A stretch of 64,000 nucleotides of DNA from Azonexus sp. (GCF_030824335.1 NZ_JAVBXX010000003.1:253949-317948); one strand, 5' to 3'. Shown: positions 8,458 through 17,598, numbered from the stretch's first letter. Program-made: numbers and translations. Notes: generated from the letters alone by a model not told the origin.

Positions 8458-11075
8458 GATTTTTCCTTGAGTGGTCGACCGCTGGCTCTCAGCTCTGCCT
8501 CCAGTTGTTTGGCACGACTGATGTCGTTGCAGGTAATGACAATGCCGTCAATGACATTTTCCAGTGTCCGGTAAGGCATGATCTTGACCTGAAACCACCG
8601 ATCATCCTTGGTAACGACCTCCCGATCCGAATAGGCCAGCGTCCGCAGCACCTCTTCGGCAGTAGCCGGCAACTCGGGATAATCGAGATCGGTGACGATA
8701 TCCGACAAGGCTCGCCCCACATCACTCGGAATCAGCTTGAACAGACGAGTCGCCTGCGTCGTGAAACGCCGGACATGCAATTCGTTATCAAGAAAAACGG
8801 TCGCGATATCGGTGCTGTTGAGGAGATTCTTCATATCGTTGTTGGTGCTTGAAAGCTCGTCCACCTTGGATTGCAGTTCGACATTCACTGTCTGCAACTC
8901 CTCATTCAGGGACTGCATTTCCTCCTTCGAGGTCGTTAGCTCCTCATTGGCCGACTGGAGCTCTTCATTGGTGGATTGCAACTCTTCGTTGGCTGATTTG
9001 AGCTCTTCCTGAGAGCTTTGCATCTCCTCGCGCAACGTCTGCACTTCCTCATGCATCCGAACGAGCGACAGCTCCAGTTCGGCTTCACGCTCCCCCCGTT
9101 TGCTGTCATCTTTTTCGCCTGCAATGGCCAATTGTTGCGGTCGACTGGCCACATCGGCAAAAACCAGCATCACCATGCCACTCAGTTCCGCTGGTTCGGC
9201 GATTGGCTGCACCGTCAGATCGACGACCTGCACGCGCTCACCGGAAGCGATGGAAAGATTACGGCAGATAACGGTTTCGCCCGTTCGTAGCGCCCTGGGT
9301 AACGCCAGAGAAATTTCCTGGCGCAACCCTTCGCGGGCCATCGCGTGGATATTCCAGTTCACCTTGCCAGCCGCCGGTTCCAGGTACTTCCCGGTGCGCC
9401 CGCTGATATAGACCAGATCGCCAGTAGCCGTAACCAGCACGGCGGCTGGTGAGAATCGCTGCAGCAGCAAGTCGTTGGCAAGCGTCTGCAGATTCGCGGT
9501 AACGTGTTCGGGCGTGCTGTCCATGGTGGGCTCACTTTTTTTGGTGAATTCGCGGGTCGGGAATTCAAGGGACTTGGCGCGCAGCAGATTGTCGCTGCGC
9601 CGGAACAACCGCGCCTTGCTTTCCAGTGGTGCAAAGAGTTCGGTAAAACTACCGATCGACTCGGCACTGCCGAGCATCAATATCCCACCCGGCTTGAGGC
9701 TATAGTGAAACAAGGGAAATACCCGTTTCTGCAACTCGGGGCCAAGATAAATCAACAAGTTACGACAGGTCAGGATATCGAGCTTGGTAAACGGCGGGTC
9801 AATGATCAGATTCTGCGGCGCGAACACCACCATCTCGCGAATATCCTTGCGTACCCGGTAAGTACCGCCCTCATCGATGAAGAAACGTTTCAGGCGCTCC
9901 TCGGACACGTCACTCGCAATGTTGGCGGGATAGACGCCACGCCTCGCCTTTTCGATGGCATCGGGGTCGAGATCGGTGGCGAATATCTGCAAGGTATAAG
10001 GAGCATGGTGTTGCAAGTCAGCCAAGGTTTCGCGAAAGGCGATAGCCAGCGAGAAAGCTTCTTCACCGCTCGAACAGCCAACCACCCAGGCGCGTAGTGC
10101 AGCCCCGTCAGGATAGGCAGCCAGCAGATCAGGCAGCACGACTTCCTGCAAATAAGCCCAGATTGCCGGATCGCGAAAGAAACTGGTGACACCGATCAGC
10201 AATTCCTTGAACAGCAGATCGCACTCCTGCGGGTTCTCTTGCAGGTAGCACACGTAGTCAGCAATCCGCTCAAGTTGATGGATAGCCATACGGCGCTCAA
10301 TCCGCCGGTAAACCGTGGTCTTCTTGTAAAGCGAGAAATCGTGCCCGGTACGGGCGCGCAACAGAATGCAGATTTTGTCGAATACCGATTTCTGCTCGAC
10401 TGTTTCGGTTTCCTTGGGAAGCTTGCCGAGCACAGCCGAGCGCAAATGATGCAGCGACTCGATCAGTTGCTGCGGCAGATCTTCAGGCACGCCAACGATG
10501 TCAGCCAGACCGGCAGCGATCGCACTCTTCGGCATGCTGTCGAATTTTGCGCTTGCAGGTTGCTGAACCAGCGTCCGGCCACCGTGTTCCTTGATGGCGC
10601 GCAAGCCAAGCGTACCGTCCGAACCCATGCCGGAAAGGATGATGCCGATAGCCTGCTCGCCACGATCCTCGGCCAGGGCATGAAAGAAAAAATCAATCGG
10701 CAAGCGCAACCCCCTTGGTGCAGATGGCTCAAGCAGATGAAGGCTGCCATGCAGGATGGAGATATCGGAGTTGGGAGGAATGACATAGACGCAATCAGGC
10801 TTGATCTTCATGCGATTCTTCACCTGCGTCACCACCATCGGCGTCACCCGCTGCAGCAGTTCGGACAGCATAGCCTTGTGGTCAGGATCAAGATGCTGGA
10901 TGACAACAAAAGCCATACCGCTGGCCGGGGGAACATGGCTGAGAAACTGTTCCAAAGCATCAAGCCCGCCAGCCGATGCACCGATGCCCACAACAGGAAA
11001 GCCAGGCAGACGCAAGGACGCACCGGCTGTGCTCACGACACCGCTGCGGCTACGCCTGATGGTTTTCGCCAACAT
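8454..11075 (-). CDS. CheB-CheR-PAS fusion chemotaxis-like protein
   Basis: 873 residues. An N-terminal CheB methylesterase domain (about 25-205) keeps its catalytic triad: Ser in GIGASAGG (near 34), His in IQHLDPDHK (near 61) and Asp in GMGSDGTLG (near 153). A CheR methyltransferase domain follows (about 225-480), with the SAM-binding GCSSGEEA near 332. Then come a PAS-like region, a long Glu/Gln/Ser-rich coiled coil of repeated EELQS-type heptads (about 655-740) and a last PAS domain. The CheB part lacks a receiver domain. Such fusions occur with hybrid kinases in many proteobacteria, and here the kinase overlaps its 3' end. ATG 11075 is preferred to an adjacent in-frame TTG; the Shine-Dalgarno is weak. 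Confidence 0.93.
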   Translation of the reverse strand: MLAKTIRRSRSGVVSTAGASLRLPGFPVVGIGASAGGLDALEQFLSHVPPASGMAFVVIQHLDPDHKAMLSELLQRVTPMVVTQVKNRMKIKPDCVYVIPPNSDISILHGSLHLLEPSAPRGLRLPIDFFFHALAEDRGEQAIGIILSGMGSDGTLGLRAIKEHGGRTLVQQPASAKFDSMPKSAIAAGLADIVGVPEDLPQQLIESLHHLRSAVLGKLPKETETVEQKSVFDKICILLRARTGHDFSLYKKTTVYRRIERRMAIHQLERIADYVCYLQENPQECDLLFKELLIGVTSFFRDPAIWAYLQEVVLPDLLAAYPDGAALRAWVVGCSSGEEAFSLAIAFRETLADLQHHAPYTLQIFATDLDPDAIEKARRGVYPANIASDVSEERLKRFFIDEGGTYRVRKDIREMVVFAPQNLIIDPPFTKLDILTCRNLLIYLGPELQKRVFPLFHYSLKPGGILMLGSAESIGSFTELFAPLESKARLFRRSDNLLRAKSLEFPTREFTKKSEPTMDSTPEHVTANLQTLANDLLLQRFSPAAVLVTATGDLVYISGRTGKYLEPAAGKVNWNIHAMAREGLRQEISLALPRALRTGETVICRNLSIASGERVQVVDLTVQPIAEPAELSGMVMLVFADVASRPQQLAIAGEKDDSKRGEREAELELSLVRMHEEVQTLREEMQSSQEELKSANEELQSTNEELQSANEELTTSKEEMQSLNEELQTVNVELQSKVDELSSTNNDMKNLLNSTDIATVFLDNELHVRRFTTQATRLFKLIPSDVGRALSDIVTDLDYPELPATAEEVLRTLAYSDREVVTKDDRWFQVKIMPYRTLENVIDGIVITCNDISRAKQLEAELRASGRPLKEKS

Positions 11076-11181
11076 CAACTTTCTCTATTCATATTGCTTT
11101 TATCATTGAATCAGATTATCACCTTTCGCAGCATCACCCCCGAACGATGATGCACGGCTCACCGGCAAGGCTTGCCACAGA

Positions 11182-11211
11182 TTGACAGCCAAGCCGCGAG
11201 ATGAGGATAAT
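11182..11211 (+). promoter_or_regulatory. Sigma-70 promoter for the glycine riboswitch
   Basis: TTGACA at 11182-11187 and GATAAT at 11206-11211 with an 18-bp spacer. The predicted start near 11218 is just ahead of the first aptamer. Confidence 0.65.
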
Positions 11212-11218
11212 CCGCCCG

Positions 11219-11415
11219 ATCTGCGGGAGAGAGAGCACCGGATTTCCGGGCTCCGCCGAAGGCGCAAACTCCCATAATCGCTCAGGCACATTGAACCGCA
11301 GAAATGATTCGCCGGCTGGAGAGAAGTTTCGAGCATCAAGATGCTCGCAAACTCACCGAAGGGGCAGGCCCTCGCAGGGCTCAAACTCTCAGGTAAAAGG
11401 ACAGGGGGAGAGGCG
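11219..11415 (+). ncRNA. Tandem glycine riboswitch
   Basis: Two consecutive aptamers. The first (about 11221-11301) is closed by CTGCGG / CCGCAG and carries the GCCGAAGGCGCAAACTCCC core. The second (about 11311-11413) has CACCGAAGGGGCAGG, then CAAACTCTCAGG and GGACAGGGGGAG, the family signature. The short linker between them is typical of cooperative tandem glycine riboswitches. Downstream, CAGAAGC / GCTTCTG forms a hairpin (11419-11444), and CTCTCCC just before the ATG can pair with GGGAGAG at the end of aptamer two. Either could be the expression platform. It precedes a UPF0126 gene, a known association. Confidence 0.88.
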
Positions 11416-11465
11416 TCACAGAAGCATCCGACTCGGGGCTTCTGCTCTTTGACGGAGTCTCTCCC

Positions 11466-12134
11466 ATGCTAGAAAGTCTCGCCCTCGTTTTTCAGCCCCT
11501 CGCGACCAAGCAATTCGATCTGCTGCTGGTCATCTACCTGATCGCCATCACCACCGAAGCCATGTCCGGCGCACTGGCCGCAGGACGTCGCAACATGGAT
11601 ATTTTCGGCGTCGCCGTGATTGCATTCGTCACCGCGCTGGGCGGTGGAACGATCCGGGATGTCGTACTTGGCAACTACCCGATTGGCTGGACGCAACACC
11701 CCGAATATGTGTATCTGGTCGTCCTCGCCGGACTGGCCACCATCCTGCTCGCCCGCTTCATGCACCACATGAAAAGCATCTTCCTGATGCTCGATGCGAT
11801 GGGCCTGGTCGCCTTTTCGCTGATTGGCTGCAATGTGGCCCTGCAACTGGAATACCCGGTAGTCGTCATCATCATGGCCGGCATGATCACCGGCATATGC
11901 GGCGGCATTCTGCGCGATGTCCTGTGCAACCAGCTCCCGGTGATCTTTTGCCGCGAGCTTTACGCCAGCGTCTCGCTCTTTGTCTGCATCCTGTTTCTGG
12001 CCATGCGTTCGCTGGGCGTCGACGCCGACCTGAATACCCTGCTGTGTTTTGTCCTCGGCTTTGGCTTTCGCATGCTGGCGCTACGTTTCAGCTGGAAGCT
12101 CCCGACGTTTTCCTACCAGCAACGTTGGGATTAG
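11466..12134 (+). CDS. UPF0126/TRIC-type channel protein, probable glycine transporter
   Basis: 222 residues, about seven membrane spans arranged as two repeats, each with a glycine-rich start: ALGGGTIRDVVLG near 58 and GICGGILRDVLC near 143. This is the UPF0126 (YadS/YicG) pattern, related to trimeric intracellular cation channels and also named a glycine transporter domain. Control by a glycine riboswitch supports movement of glycine, most simply uptake or export when glycine is in excess, but the substrate is inferred from regulation only. GGAG lies eight bases before the ATG. Confidence 0.9.
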   Translation: MLESLALVFQPLATKQFDLLLVIYLIAITTEAMSGALAAGRRNMDIFGVAVIAFVTALGGGTIRDVVLGNYPIGWTQHPEYVYLVVLAGLATILLARFMHHMKSIFLMLDAMGLVAFSLIGCNVALQLEYPVVVIIMAGMITGICGGILRDVLCNQLPVIFCRELYASVSLFVCILFLAMRSLGVDADLNTLLCFVLGFGFRMLALRFSWKLPTFSYQQRWD

Positions 12135-12252
12135 CCGCAACGCCATCCATCGCCGCCCCCGGCAAGGCCAGGTAAACCAACGCTTGCCTGCATTGGAAAA
12201 TAGCCTTGCTGCATGTACAGTCCGCACCTTTCCCGTTACCACCCGAACCACC

Positions 12253-12435
12253 ATGAAACAAGCCAAACGCAGAACCCGCTACCCGGACATCTCCTTTCCC
12301 GCTGAACTTGATGCCATCGTCGATGCAGAAGTTCAGGACAAGGGATACAGCAACAATACCGAAGCCATGCAGGCATTCACCGCTTATTTACGGCGTGCCG
12401 TGGCATTTGAGCAGAAACAGCGATACGGTCGCTGA
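12253..12435 (+). CDS. Small basic hypothetical protein
   Basis: 60 residues, rich in Lys/Arg at the start (KQAKRRTRYPDISFP), with a helix-rich remainder (ELDAIVDAEVQDKGYSNNTE, then a helix ending LRRAVAFEQKQRYGR). The size and a strand-then-two-helices pattern are compatible with a ribbon-helix-helix DNA-binding fold, but no signature proves it. The Shine-Dalgarno is poor. A clear terminator follows 12 bp after the stop, which supports a real gene. Confidence 0.5.
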   Translation: MKQAKRRTRYPDISFPAELDAIVDAEVQDKGYSNNTEAMQAFTAYLRRAVAFEQKQRYGR

Positions 12436-12446
12436 ATGAAACAAAC

Positions 12447-12474
12447 AAAAGGCCAACACTGTGTTGTCCTTTTT
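12447..12474. terminator. Bidirectional terminator
   Basis: AAAAGG(C)CAACA / TGTTG(T)CCTTTT hairpin with a T-run on the plus strand and TTTTGTTTGTTT on the minus strand. It can end both the small plus-strand gene and the minus-strand array that converges on it. Confidence 0.75.
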
Positions 12475-12500
12475 CACTTTTCGTGATCAGTCCGTCGTTT

Positions 12501-12557
12501 TAGCTCAATTTCTCCGGTCGACCGCAATATTTCTTGTATTTCTCGCTGCTACCTCAG
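12501..12557 (-). pseudogene. Orphan SEC-C tail; left direct repeat of the A-B-A-B array
   Basis: On the minus strand this encodes GSSEKYKKYCGRPEKLS and a TAA stop, preceded by stops in frame. It is a decayed copy of the last residues of the SEC-C protein encoded at 17629-18324 ([17 protein letters not shown]). By hand alignment 49 of 57 bases match the bases at 17630-17686, in the same orientation. It lies just past the end of the four-gene array and cannot be translated by itself. Confidence 0.75.
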
Positions 12558-12568
12558 ATTCAGTCAAT

Positions 12569-13663
12569 TTAATTAATCGCCCCACAAAGATCTACCACAT
12601 GTAACTCATAAGGACCTGACTGAGGAAAAAAAGCCTTCCGTAAATCGATAGCGTAAGCAAGCTTGCACCCATCCGGCGAAAGTCTTTGGGTTTCTTCGGA
12701 AATCCATCCAGAATCAATTAACCTCACCCCACCATTTTTTGTTCTCTGATATAAACCCATTGGATTGGATCTAGCAGATCTTGCGACAATACCGTCCCGA
12801 TAGGGAATAACTCCAGAATAATTAAAAAACTGCCAATCTCCATTCCGTTGGAAGATAAAAGCCTCCTCCACTTTTCCATCTGGATACAACCACCACAACC
12901 CACCATACTTTGTCCCACTGTCCCGCAGCGCAACCAAGTAAGCATTGCGAAATGCTTCATAACGCAAATCAATTATTTGGTAACCCTTATCCAACCATTT
13001 GGCAAATGGCGCCCGATCAATTTTGATTGGGCTATCCTCACGGCCCGGCGGATAAATCGCCAGCGGACCGTAATCCCCTTCGTTCTGTTGCATCGCCAGC
13101 CAGCCGTGCGCTGGTTGCAAACGAGCCATCCAGACCTGGCGATTGTTCATCTCCTTTTCTTCCCTGGCCTTTCTTTCCCGCCAGAGTTCCCTTGCAGCCA
13201 CCGCAGCATTTAAATCAGGCAAGCAATTCTCTGGATCGATCGGAACAGACTTTTGAATTACTTCCTCGCCGAAACGACCATAGAACAAATCCGATTCTTC
13301 ATTTATTGGACACTGCCCATCCCGGACAATACGACGGCGATAACTGACATTCCCGTTCACATAACAAAGACCCTGTATCCCAAGATCGCTATACCGGCTC
13401 AGCTTTTGTGTCCGCGTATCGAAAATCGCCAAGTGCTGAAGTGATGCCTTGTTAGTATTGGGAGGCTCACCCACATGACAAAACTCACCGCCATGAGCGA
13501 GAAAAAGCACACGATCATCATCCAGCCAAAATATTTTCTTATTACCTGGTATAACATTTTCAGCGCCACTGTTCATCACCAATGGCGCACCAAGAGAACA
13601 AGCGCTCAGCAAGACAAGAATCCCCAAATAAAACGCCTCACGAATCCGCCAGAAATTTCTCAT
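12569..13663 (-). CDS. Array paralogue B2: predicted lipoprotein of unknown function
   Basis: 364 residues. A basic start (MRNFWRIR) leads to a hydrophobic stretch ending in the lipobox LLSAC, so it should be lipid-anchored after cleavage. The mature part shares a series of blocks with its three neighbours: WLDDDRVLF, LAIFDTRTQK, HGWLAMQQ, LAIYPPGRE with IDRAPF, and WWLYPDGKVE. A repeating 'state a value, format it, display it' strand pattern suggests a beta-propeller-like fold, but this is a guess. ATG 13663 has AAGGA eight bases upstream; longer forms lack this. It is closest to the gene at 15005-16177. No known domain is recognised. Confidence 0.8.
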   Translation of the reverse strand: MRNFWRIREAFYLGILVLLSACSLGAPLVMNSGAENVIPGNKKIFWLDDDRVLFLAHGGEFCHVGEPPNTNKASLQHLAIFDTRTQKLSRYSDLGIQGLCYVNGNVSYRRRIVRDGQCPINEESDLFYGRFGEEVIQKSVPIDPENCLPDLNAAVAARELWRERKAREEKEMNNRQVWMARLQPAHGWLAMQQNEGDYGPLAIYPPGREDSPIKIDRAPFAKWLDKGYQIIDLRYEAFRNAYLVALRDSGTKYGGLWWLYPDGKVEEAFIFQRNGDWQFFNYSGVIPYRDGIVARSARSNPMGLYQRTKNGGVRLIDSGWISEETQRLSPDGCKLAYAIDLRKAFFPQSGPYELHVVDLCGAIN

Positions 13664-13714
13664 TCCGCACATTCCTTCGAGAAACATCACCAAACTCCCG
13701 GTTGAATACAGCAA

Positions 13715-14965
13715 TTACTGTGCAGCTTCAGCACACAAATCAATCACACGCAAAACATCTTCGCGCAAATGAGGCGGTCCCTCCCCTTCCTTGCGCATAC
13801 CAAATGCCAATTTGCATCCACCGGGAGATACCGTTGGTTCAATAAGCAAACTCACATCCCTCCGGTATATCAAGCTTCGCGTGCCATCAGGTTTGACTTG
13901 GTAGAAGCCTTTGTTGTGCTCCTGATTAACCAACACCCCCTCCTTGACCGGAATTAATTCCGGCTTCCATACAGAACGATGCGTCAAAACATGCTCAAGC
14001 TTGCCATTGGGATATAACCACCACAATCCTGTAATCACCGCATCAAACAACTGAATTCCTGCTGTCGATTCGTAGGGCGTTTTCTCTACTTTCGATTTGT
14101 AGGAAGCTCTCAGCAGATAGGCACCACGGAAGGTTTCATAATGCAAAAAGTTGACCCAAGCATCCTGAGTCAGCCAATCGACGAAGGGTGCCCGGTCGAT
14201 CAAAATCGGTTTGCTCTCACGCCCCGGCGGATAAACGGCCAACGGCCGGCGGTCATGCCCCTCATCCAACACGGCCAACCAGCCATGACTTTTGTTCAAG
14301 CGAATCATCTTGATTCTGCGTTTGTTTTTTATCAGTTCATCAAGCGCGATCTGGGTTGCCCAGTCCTCCTCCGGGTCATTCGATGGCCTGGGCAGGCAGG
14401 TTTCCGGGCTGATCAAGGTTTTCGGCTGTACCTTTTCCTCACCCAAACGGCCATACACACGTTCCCATTCGTCCCGCAGGCATTTGCCATCGGTCAGCAC
14501 TCGCTGGAAATACGCGATATTTCCATTGGCATAACATGGCGCATCGATACCGATCGCACTGTGGAAGGTCGTCTTTTGCGTTCGGGTATCGAAGATGGCC
14601 AGACGATTGAGTTCCAGCCCCCGATTGCGCTTGGGCTGGACGGAGCGCGGCATCAGGCTGTCACCCAGTTGCACCGCCTGCGGCTTGTCATGCGTCGAAG
14701 GGATAATCCGCTCACAGAAGGTGCCGCTCCTGGTGGGAAACATCACCCGGTGTTCATCCATCCAGCGTATTCGATATGGCGAAACAATGGCAAGGTCGCT
14801 GTCCAGGATGACAGCCTCAGCCTGCACGGCGCATGGAAACAGCAGCAAGCTTCCCAGCATTAGCAGGCTTGCCCGCCATCGATTCACTTGGTTTTTTACG
14901 CGCGGCTGCGGATCAATCCGCGCCGAATCTCCGAGCGAGTATTTGCCGCGTGTCTTGTGTTGCAT
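13715..14965 (-). CDS. Array paralogue A2: exported protein of unknown function
   Basis: 416 residues. A long basic N-region is followed by a hydrophobic segment and a likely signal-peptidase site (PCAVQA-EAV, near residue 50). The mature protein shares WMDEHRVMF, LAIFDTRTQK, CYANGNIAYF, HGWLAVLD, LAVYPPGRE and LIDRAPF with the rest of the array. It is a near copy of the gene at 16207-17439: the first ~55 codons and much of the middle are almost identical in DNA, showing recent duplication or gene conversion. ATG 14965 has AGGGG about seven bases upstream. Two conserved cysteines (FCERII and ETCLP) may form a disulfide. Function unknown. Confidence 0.8.
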   Translation of the reverse strand: MQHKTRGKYSLGDSARIDPQPRVKNQVNRWRASLLMLGSLLLFPCAVQAEAVILDSDLAIVSPYRIRWMDEHRVMFPTRSGTFCERIIPSTHDKPQAVQLGDSLMPRSVQPKRNRGLELNRLAIFDTRTQKTTFHSAIGIDAPCYANGNIAYFQRVLTDGKCLRDEWERVYGRLGEEKVQPKTLISPETCLPRPSNDPEEDWATQIALDELIKNKRRIKMIRLNKSHGWLAVLDEGHDRRPLAVYPPGRESKPILIDRAPFVDWLTQDAWVNFLHYETFRGAYLLRASYKSKVEKTPYESTAGIQLFDAVITGLWWLYPNGKLEHVLTHRSVWKPELIPVKEGVLVNQEHNKGFYQVKPDGTRSLIYRRDVSLLIEPTVSPGGCKLAFGMRKEGEGPPHLREDVLRVIDLCAEAAQ

Positions 14966-15004
14966 GATCGTACCCCTATACACCTCTGGCATTTAAATCA
15001 TTAC

Positions 15005-16177
15005 TCAACGATTGGAACATCCGTCAAAGACGTTAAGATAATATTGGCTCTTACTGCTCATGCTGAGACTTGGAGCTATTCCATAAGCAAATTTACAACC
15101 ATTTGGCGAAATAATCCCTCTCTGGTACCTGGGGGTATTGTAAAAAGACAATGAAACTCCTTTATCAACCAGGGAAAGATGCTGCTTTTCACCCACAAGA
15201 TAAAATCCAGACCCCCCACCATCACCATTCTTTGAATAAGGCCTATAAACCAATAATCCATTTTTAAATGGAAACACATTACCACTCACCACGGAGCTCC
15301 AACTTTCTTTCCGTTTGTAACTTATAACCCCCTCAATTCTTCCATCTGGAAATAGCCACCAGACTTGCCCATCTTTAGTAGGCGTGCCATTTACACTCCC
15401 CTTGGGTACTCCTTCTAGACCTATTAAATACGCTTTTTTGTATTCAAAATAACCAACGAAATCAATTTCATACCCAAGCCAAAGCCACATCGAAAAAAAA
15501 TCAACATTTAAATTTATTGGGTTGTTTTCACGACCCGGTGGATAGATTTTCGTAGGGTAATGCCCATTTTCCTTCTGAATTTCCAAAAAACCATCTTCCG
15601 GTTTCAAATAAACCACGCGAACCGATCGATTATTCAGCGCTTTTTCTTGTTGAACGAATTCTTTCTCCCTGATTTTTTTAGTACTGAAAAATGAATTGGG
15701 TTTGATCTGACAAGTTTCGCTATCAACCCAATGACCATCCTGAACCGCACTCTCATTTCCAAAACTACCAAAAACCAATTCGCGCTTGCTACTATCACAC
15801 TGATTTTTATTTCTTAGATAAGCCGAATTTCCATTTGAAGAACAAATCAATCTATAAACATCCAAATCTTCATGCCATGTAATTTCTCTTGTCCTGGTAT
15901 TGAAAATACCTATTTGGCGCTTCCTCCACTTGCTCTCTCTCGGGTTTTGTGGAGTTGCAGCATCATGGCAATATTTGTCAGAAAGATTGGAAAAAATCAC
16001 TCGATCATCATCAAGCCACATCGATGACGCGAAGTAATCCAGGACTACGCCACTTTCAATAACTCGAGGATCTCTTTCTTCAGAAAAAAAATCAGGAAGA
16101 AAAAGTACGAATATCAAAATAAAAACAAAAATGGTTTTTTTATTCATAAACCAGCGCCCAGTGTTTTTATCACTCAT
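15005..16177 (-). CDS. Array paralogue B1: exported or membrane-anchored protein, AT-rich
   Basis: 390 residues. MNKKTIFVFILIFVLFLP near the N-terminus is a signal peptide or anchor without a lipobox. Shared blocks are weaker but clear: WLDDDRVIF, IGIFNTRTRE, SETCQ, KIYPPGREN and WWLFPDGRIE. It pairs with the lipoprotein at 12569-13663. The DNA is visibly richer in A and T than the other array members and the core genes around it, so this copy either diverged quickly or came from elsewhere. ATG 16177 is preceded by GGGG and an A-run; its start lies 30 bp after the stop of A1. Function unknown. Confidence 0.78.
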   Translation of the reverse strand: MSDKNTGRWFMNKKTIFVFILIFVLFLPDFFSEERDPRVIESGVVLDYFASSMWLDDDRVIFSNLSDKYCHDAATPQNPRESKWRKRQIGIFNTRTREITWHEDLDVYRLICSSNGNSAYLRNKNQCDSSKRELVFGSFGNESAVQDGHWVDSETCQIKPNSFFSTKKIREKEFVQQEKALNNRSVRVVYLKPEDGFLEIQKENGHYPTKIYPPGRENNPINLNVDFFSMWLWLGYEIDFVGYFEYKKAYLIGLEGVPKGSVNGTPTKDGQVWWLFPDGRIEGVISYKRKESWSSVVSGNVFPFKNGLLVYRPYSKNGDGGGSGFYLVGEKQHLSLVDKGVSLSFYNTPRYQRGIISPNGCKFAYGIAPSLSMSSKSQYYLNVFDGCSNR

Positions 16178-16206
16178 TTTTTTCCCCGAATCTGAAAACA
16201 CCGCGA

Positions 16207-17439
16207 TTACCGGAGCACATCGGTACACAAATCAATCACACGCAAGACATCGTCACGCAAATGTGGCGATCCTTCCCCTTCTTTGCGCGTACCAAATGCC
16301 ATCTTGCATCCACCAGGAGATAGCGTTGGTGCAATAAGCAGGTTCACACCCTTGCGGTATATCGACCTTCGCGTCCCATCGGGTTTGATTTGGTACAAGC
16401 CTTCGCTGAAATGCTTGACCAATACCCCCTCCTTGAAGGGGATTAGCTCCAGCCCAAAAGCGCCACGATGCGTCAAAACATGCTCAACCCTGCCATCGGG
16501 ATACAGCCACCAAAATGCCGTGATCACAGGATTAATCTGTCCCGCCATCTCCGGCCGGTACTCTCCACTCAGCAGGTAGGCACCACGGAAGGTTTCATAG
16601 CGCAGGAACCTGACTTGAGTCGCCCTCTTTTCATCTTGCGTCAGCCAATCGATGAAGGGCGCCCGGTCGATGAGAATCGGTTTGCTCCCGTGCCCCGGCG
16701 GATAGATTGCCAGCGGCCGATAGTCGCGAGCCTCCAGCGACATTGCCAACCAGCCGTGGGCCTTGTTCAAGCGGATCATCTTGATTGTGCGTTTGTTTTT
16801 TACCAAGGCATCATCAAGCCCGACCTGGGTTAGCCAGTCCTCCTCCGGGTCATTCGACGACTTGGGCAGGCAGGTTTCCGGGCTGATCAAGGTTTTCGGC
16901 TGTACCTTTTCCTCACCCAAACGGCCGTACACACGCTCCCATTCCTCCCGCAGACATTTGCCACCGCTCAGCACTGGCTGGAAATACGCAATATTTCCGT
17001 TGGCGTAACATGGCGCATCGATACCGACAGCCCCCTGGAAGCTCGTCTTTTGCGTGCGGGTATCGAAAATGGCCAAACGATTGAGCGCCACCCCCTGATT
17101 GCGCTTGGGCTGATCGGAGCGCGGCATGAGGCGGTCCCCCGATTGCAGCATCTGCATTTTGTCATGCGTTGAAGGGATATTCCGTTCACAGAACGTACCG
17201 CTTTTGGCAAGAAATATCACCCGATGCTCATCCATCCAGCGCATCCAATATGGCGTAGCAATCGCAACATCGCTGTCCAGGATGACAGCCTCAGCCTGCA
17301 CGGCGCTTGGAAACAGCAGCAAGCTTCCCAGCATTAGCAGGCTTGCCCGCCATCGATTCACTTGGTTTTTTACGCGCTGCTGCGGATCAATCCGCGCCGA
17401 ATCTCCGGCCGAGCATTTGCCGCGTGCCTTGTGTTGCAT
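16207..17439 (-). CDS. Array paralogue A1: exported protein of unknown function
   Basis: 410 residues, first gene of the array in the direction of transcription. It has the same signal-peptide region as A2 (cleavage near PSAVQA-EAV) and the same blocks: WMDEHRVIF, LAIFDTRTQK, CYANGNIAYF, HGWLAM, LAIYPPG with LIDRAPF, and FWWLYPDGRVE. The upstream 190 bp hold a hairpin that should end the SEC-C gene, so the array probably has its own promoter here; no convincing box was found. ATG 17439 with GGGGG upstream was preferred to a longer start. The alternating order A-B-A-B implies duplication of a two-gene unit. Confidence 0.8.
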   Translation of the reverse strand: MQHKARGKCSAGDSARIDPQQRVKNQVNRWRASLLMLGSLLLFPSAVQAEAVILDSDVAIATPYWMRWMDEHRVIFLAKSGTFCERNIPSTHDKMQMLQSGDRLMPRSDQPKRNQGVALNRLAIFDTRTQKTSFQGAVGIDAPCYANGNIAYFQPVLSGGKCLREEWERVYGRLGEEKVQPKTLISPETCLPKSSNDPEEDWLTQVGLDDALVKNKRTIKMIRLNKAHGWLAMSLEARDYRPLAIYPPGHGSKPILIDRAPFIDWLTQDEKRATQVRFLRYETFRGAYLLSGEYRPEMAGQINPVITAFWWLYPDGRVEHVLTHRGAFGLELIPFKEGVLVKHFSEGLYQIKPDGTRRSIYRKGVNLLIAPTLSPGGCKMAFGTRKEGEGSPHLRDDVLRVIDLCTDVLR

Positions 17440-17598
17440 GATCGTATCCCCCTGGCGGTGACGGGCTGGACTAACGCGACGCACGCCTATGCCCGGCAAG
17501 CGTAGCCTAGCCGAACATTAAATGCTTTGGGAATATCACTTTGGTGCTACTGCACCATTCGCCCTATGCCGGGCGAGACCGCCAGATCAGCGGAGAAA

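Noticed and set aside
12501..12557. Treating the SEC-C tail remnant as only an instance of the CGGTCGACCG palindrome
   Set aside because: The similarity extends over 57 bases and keeps the SEC-C amino-acid pattern, far beyond the palindrome core.
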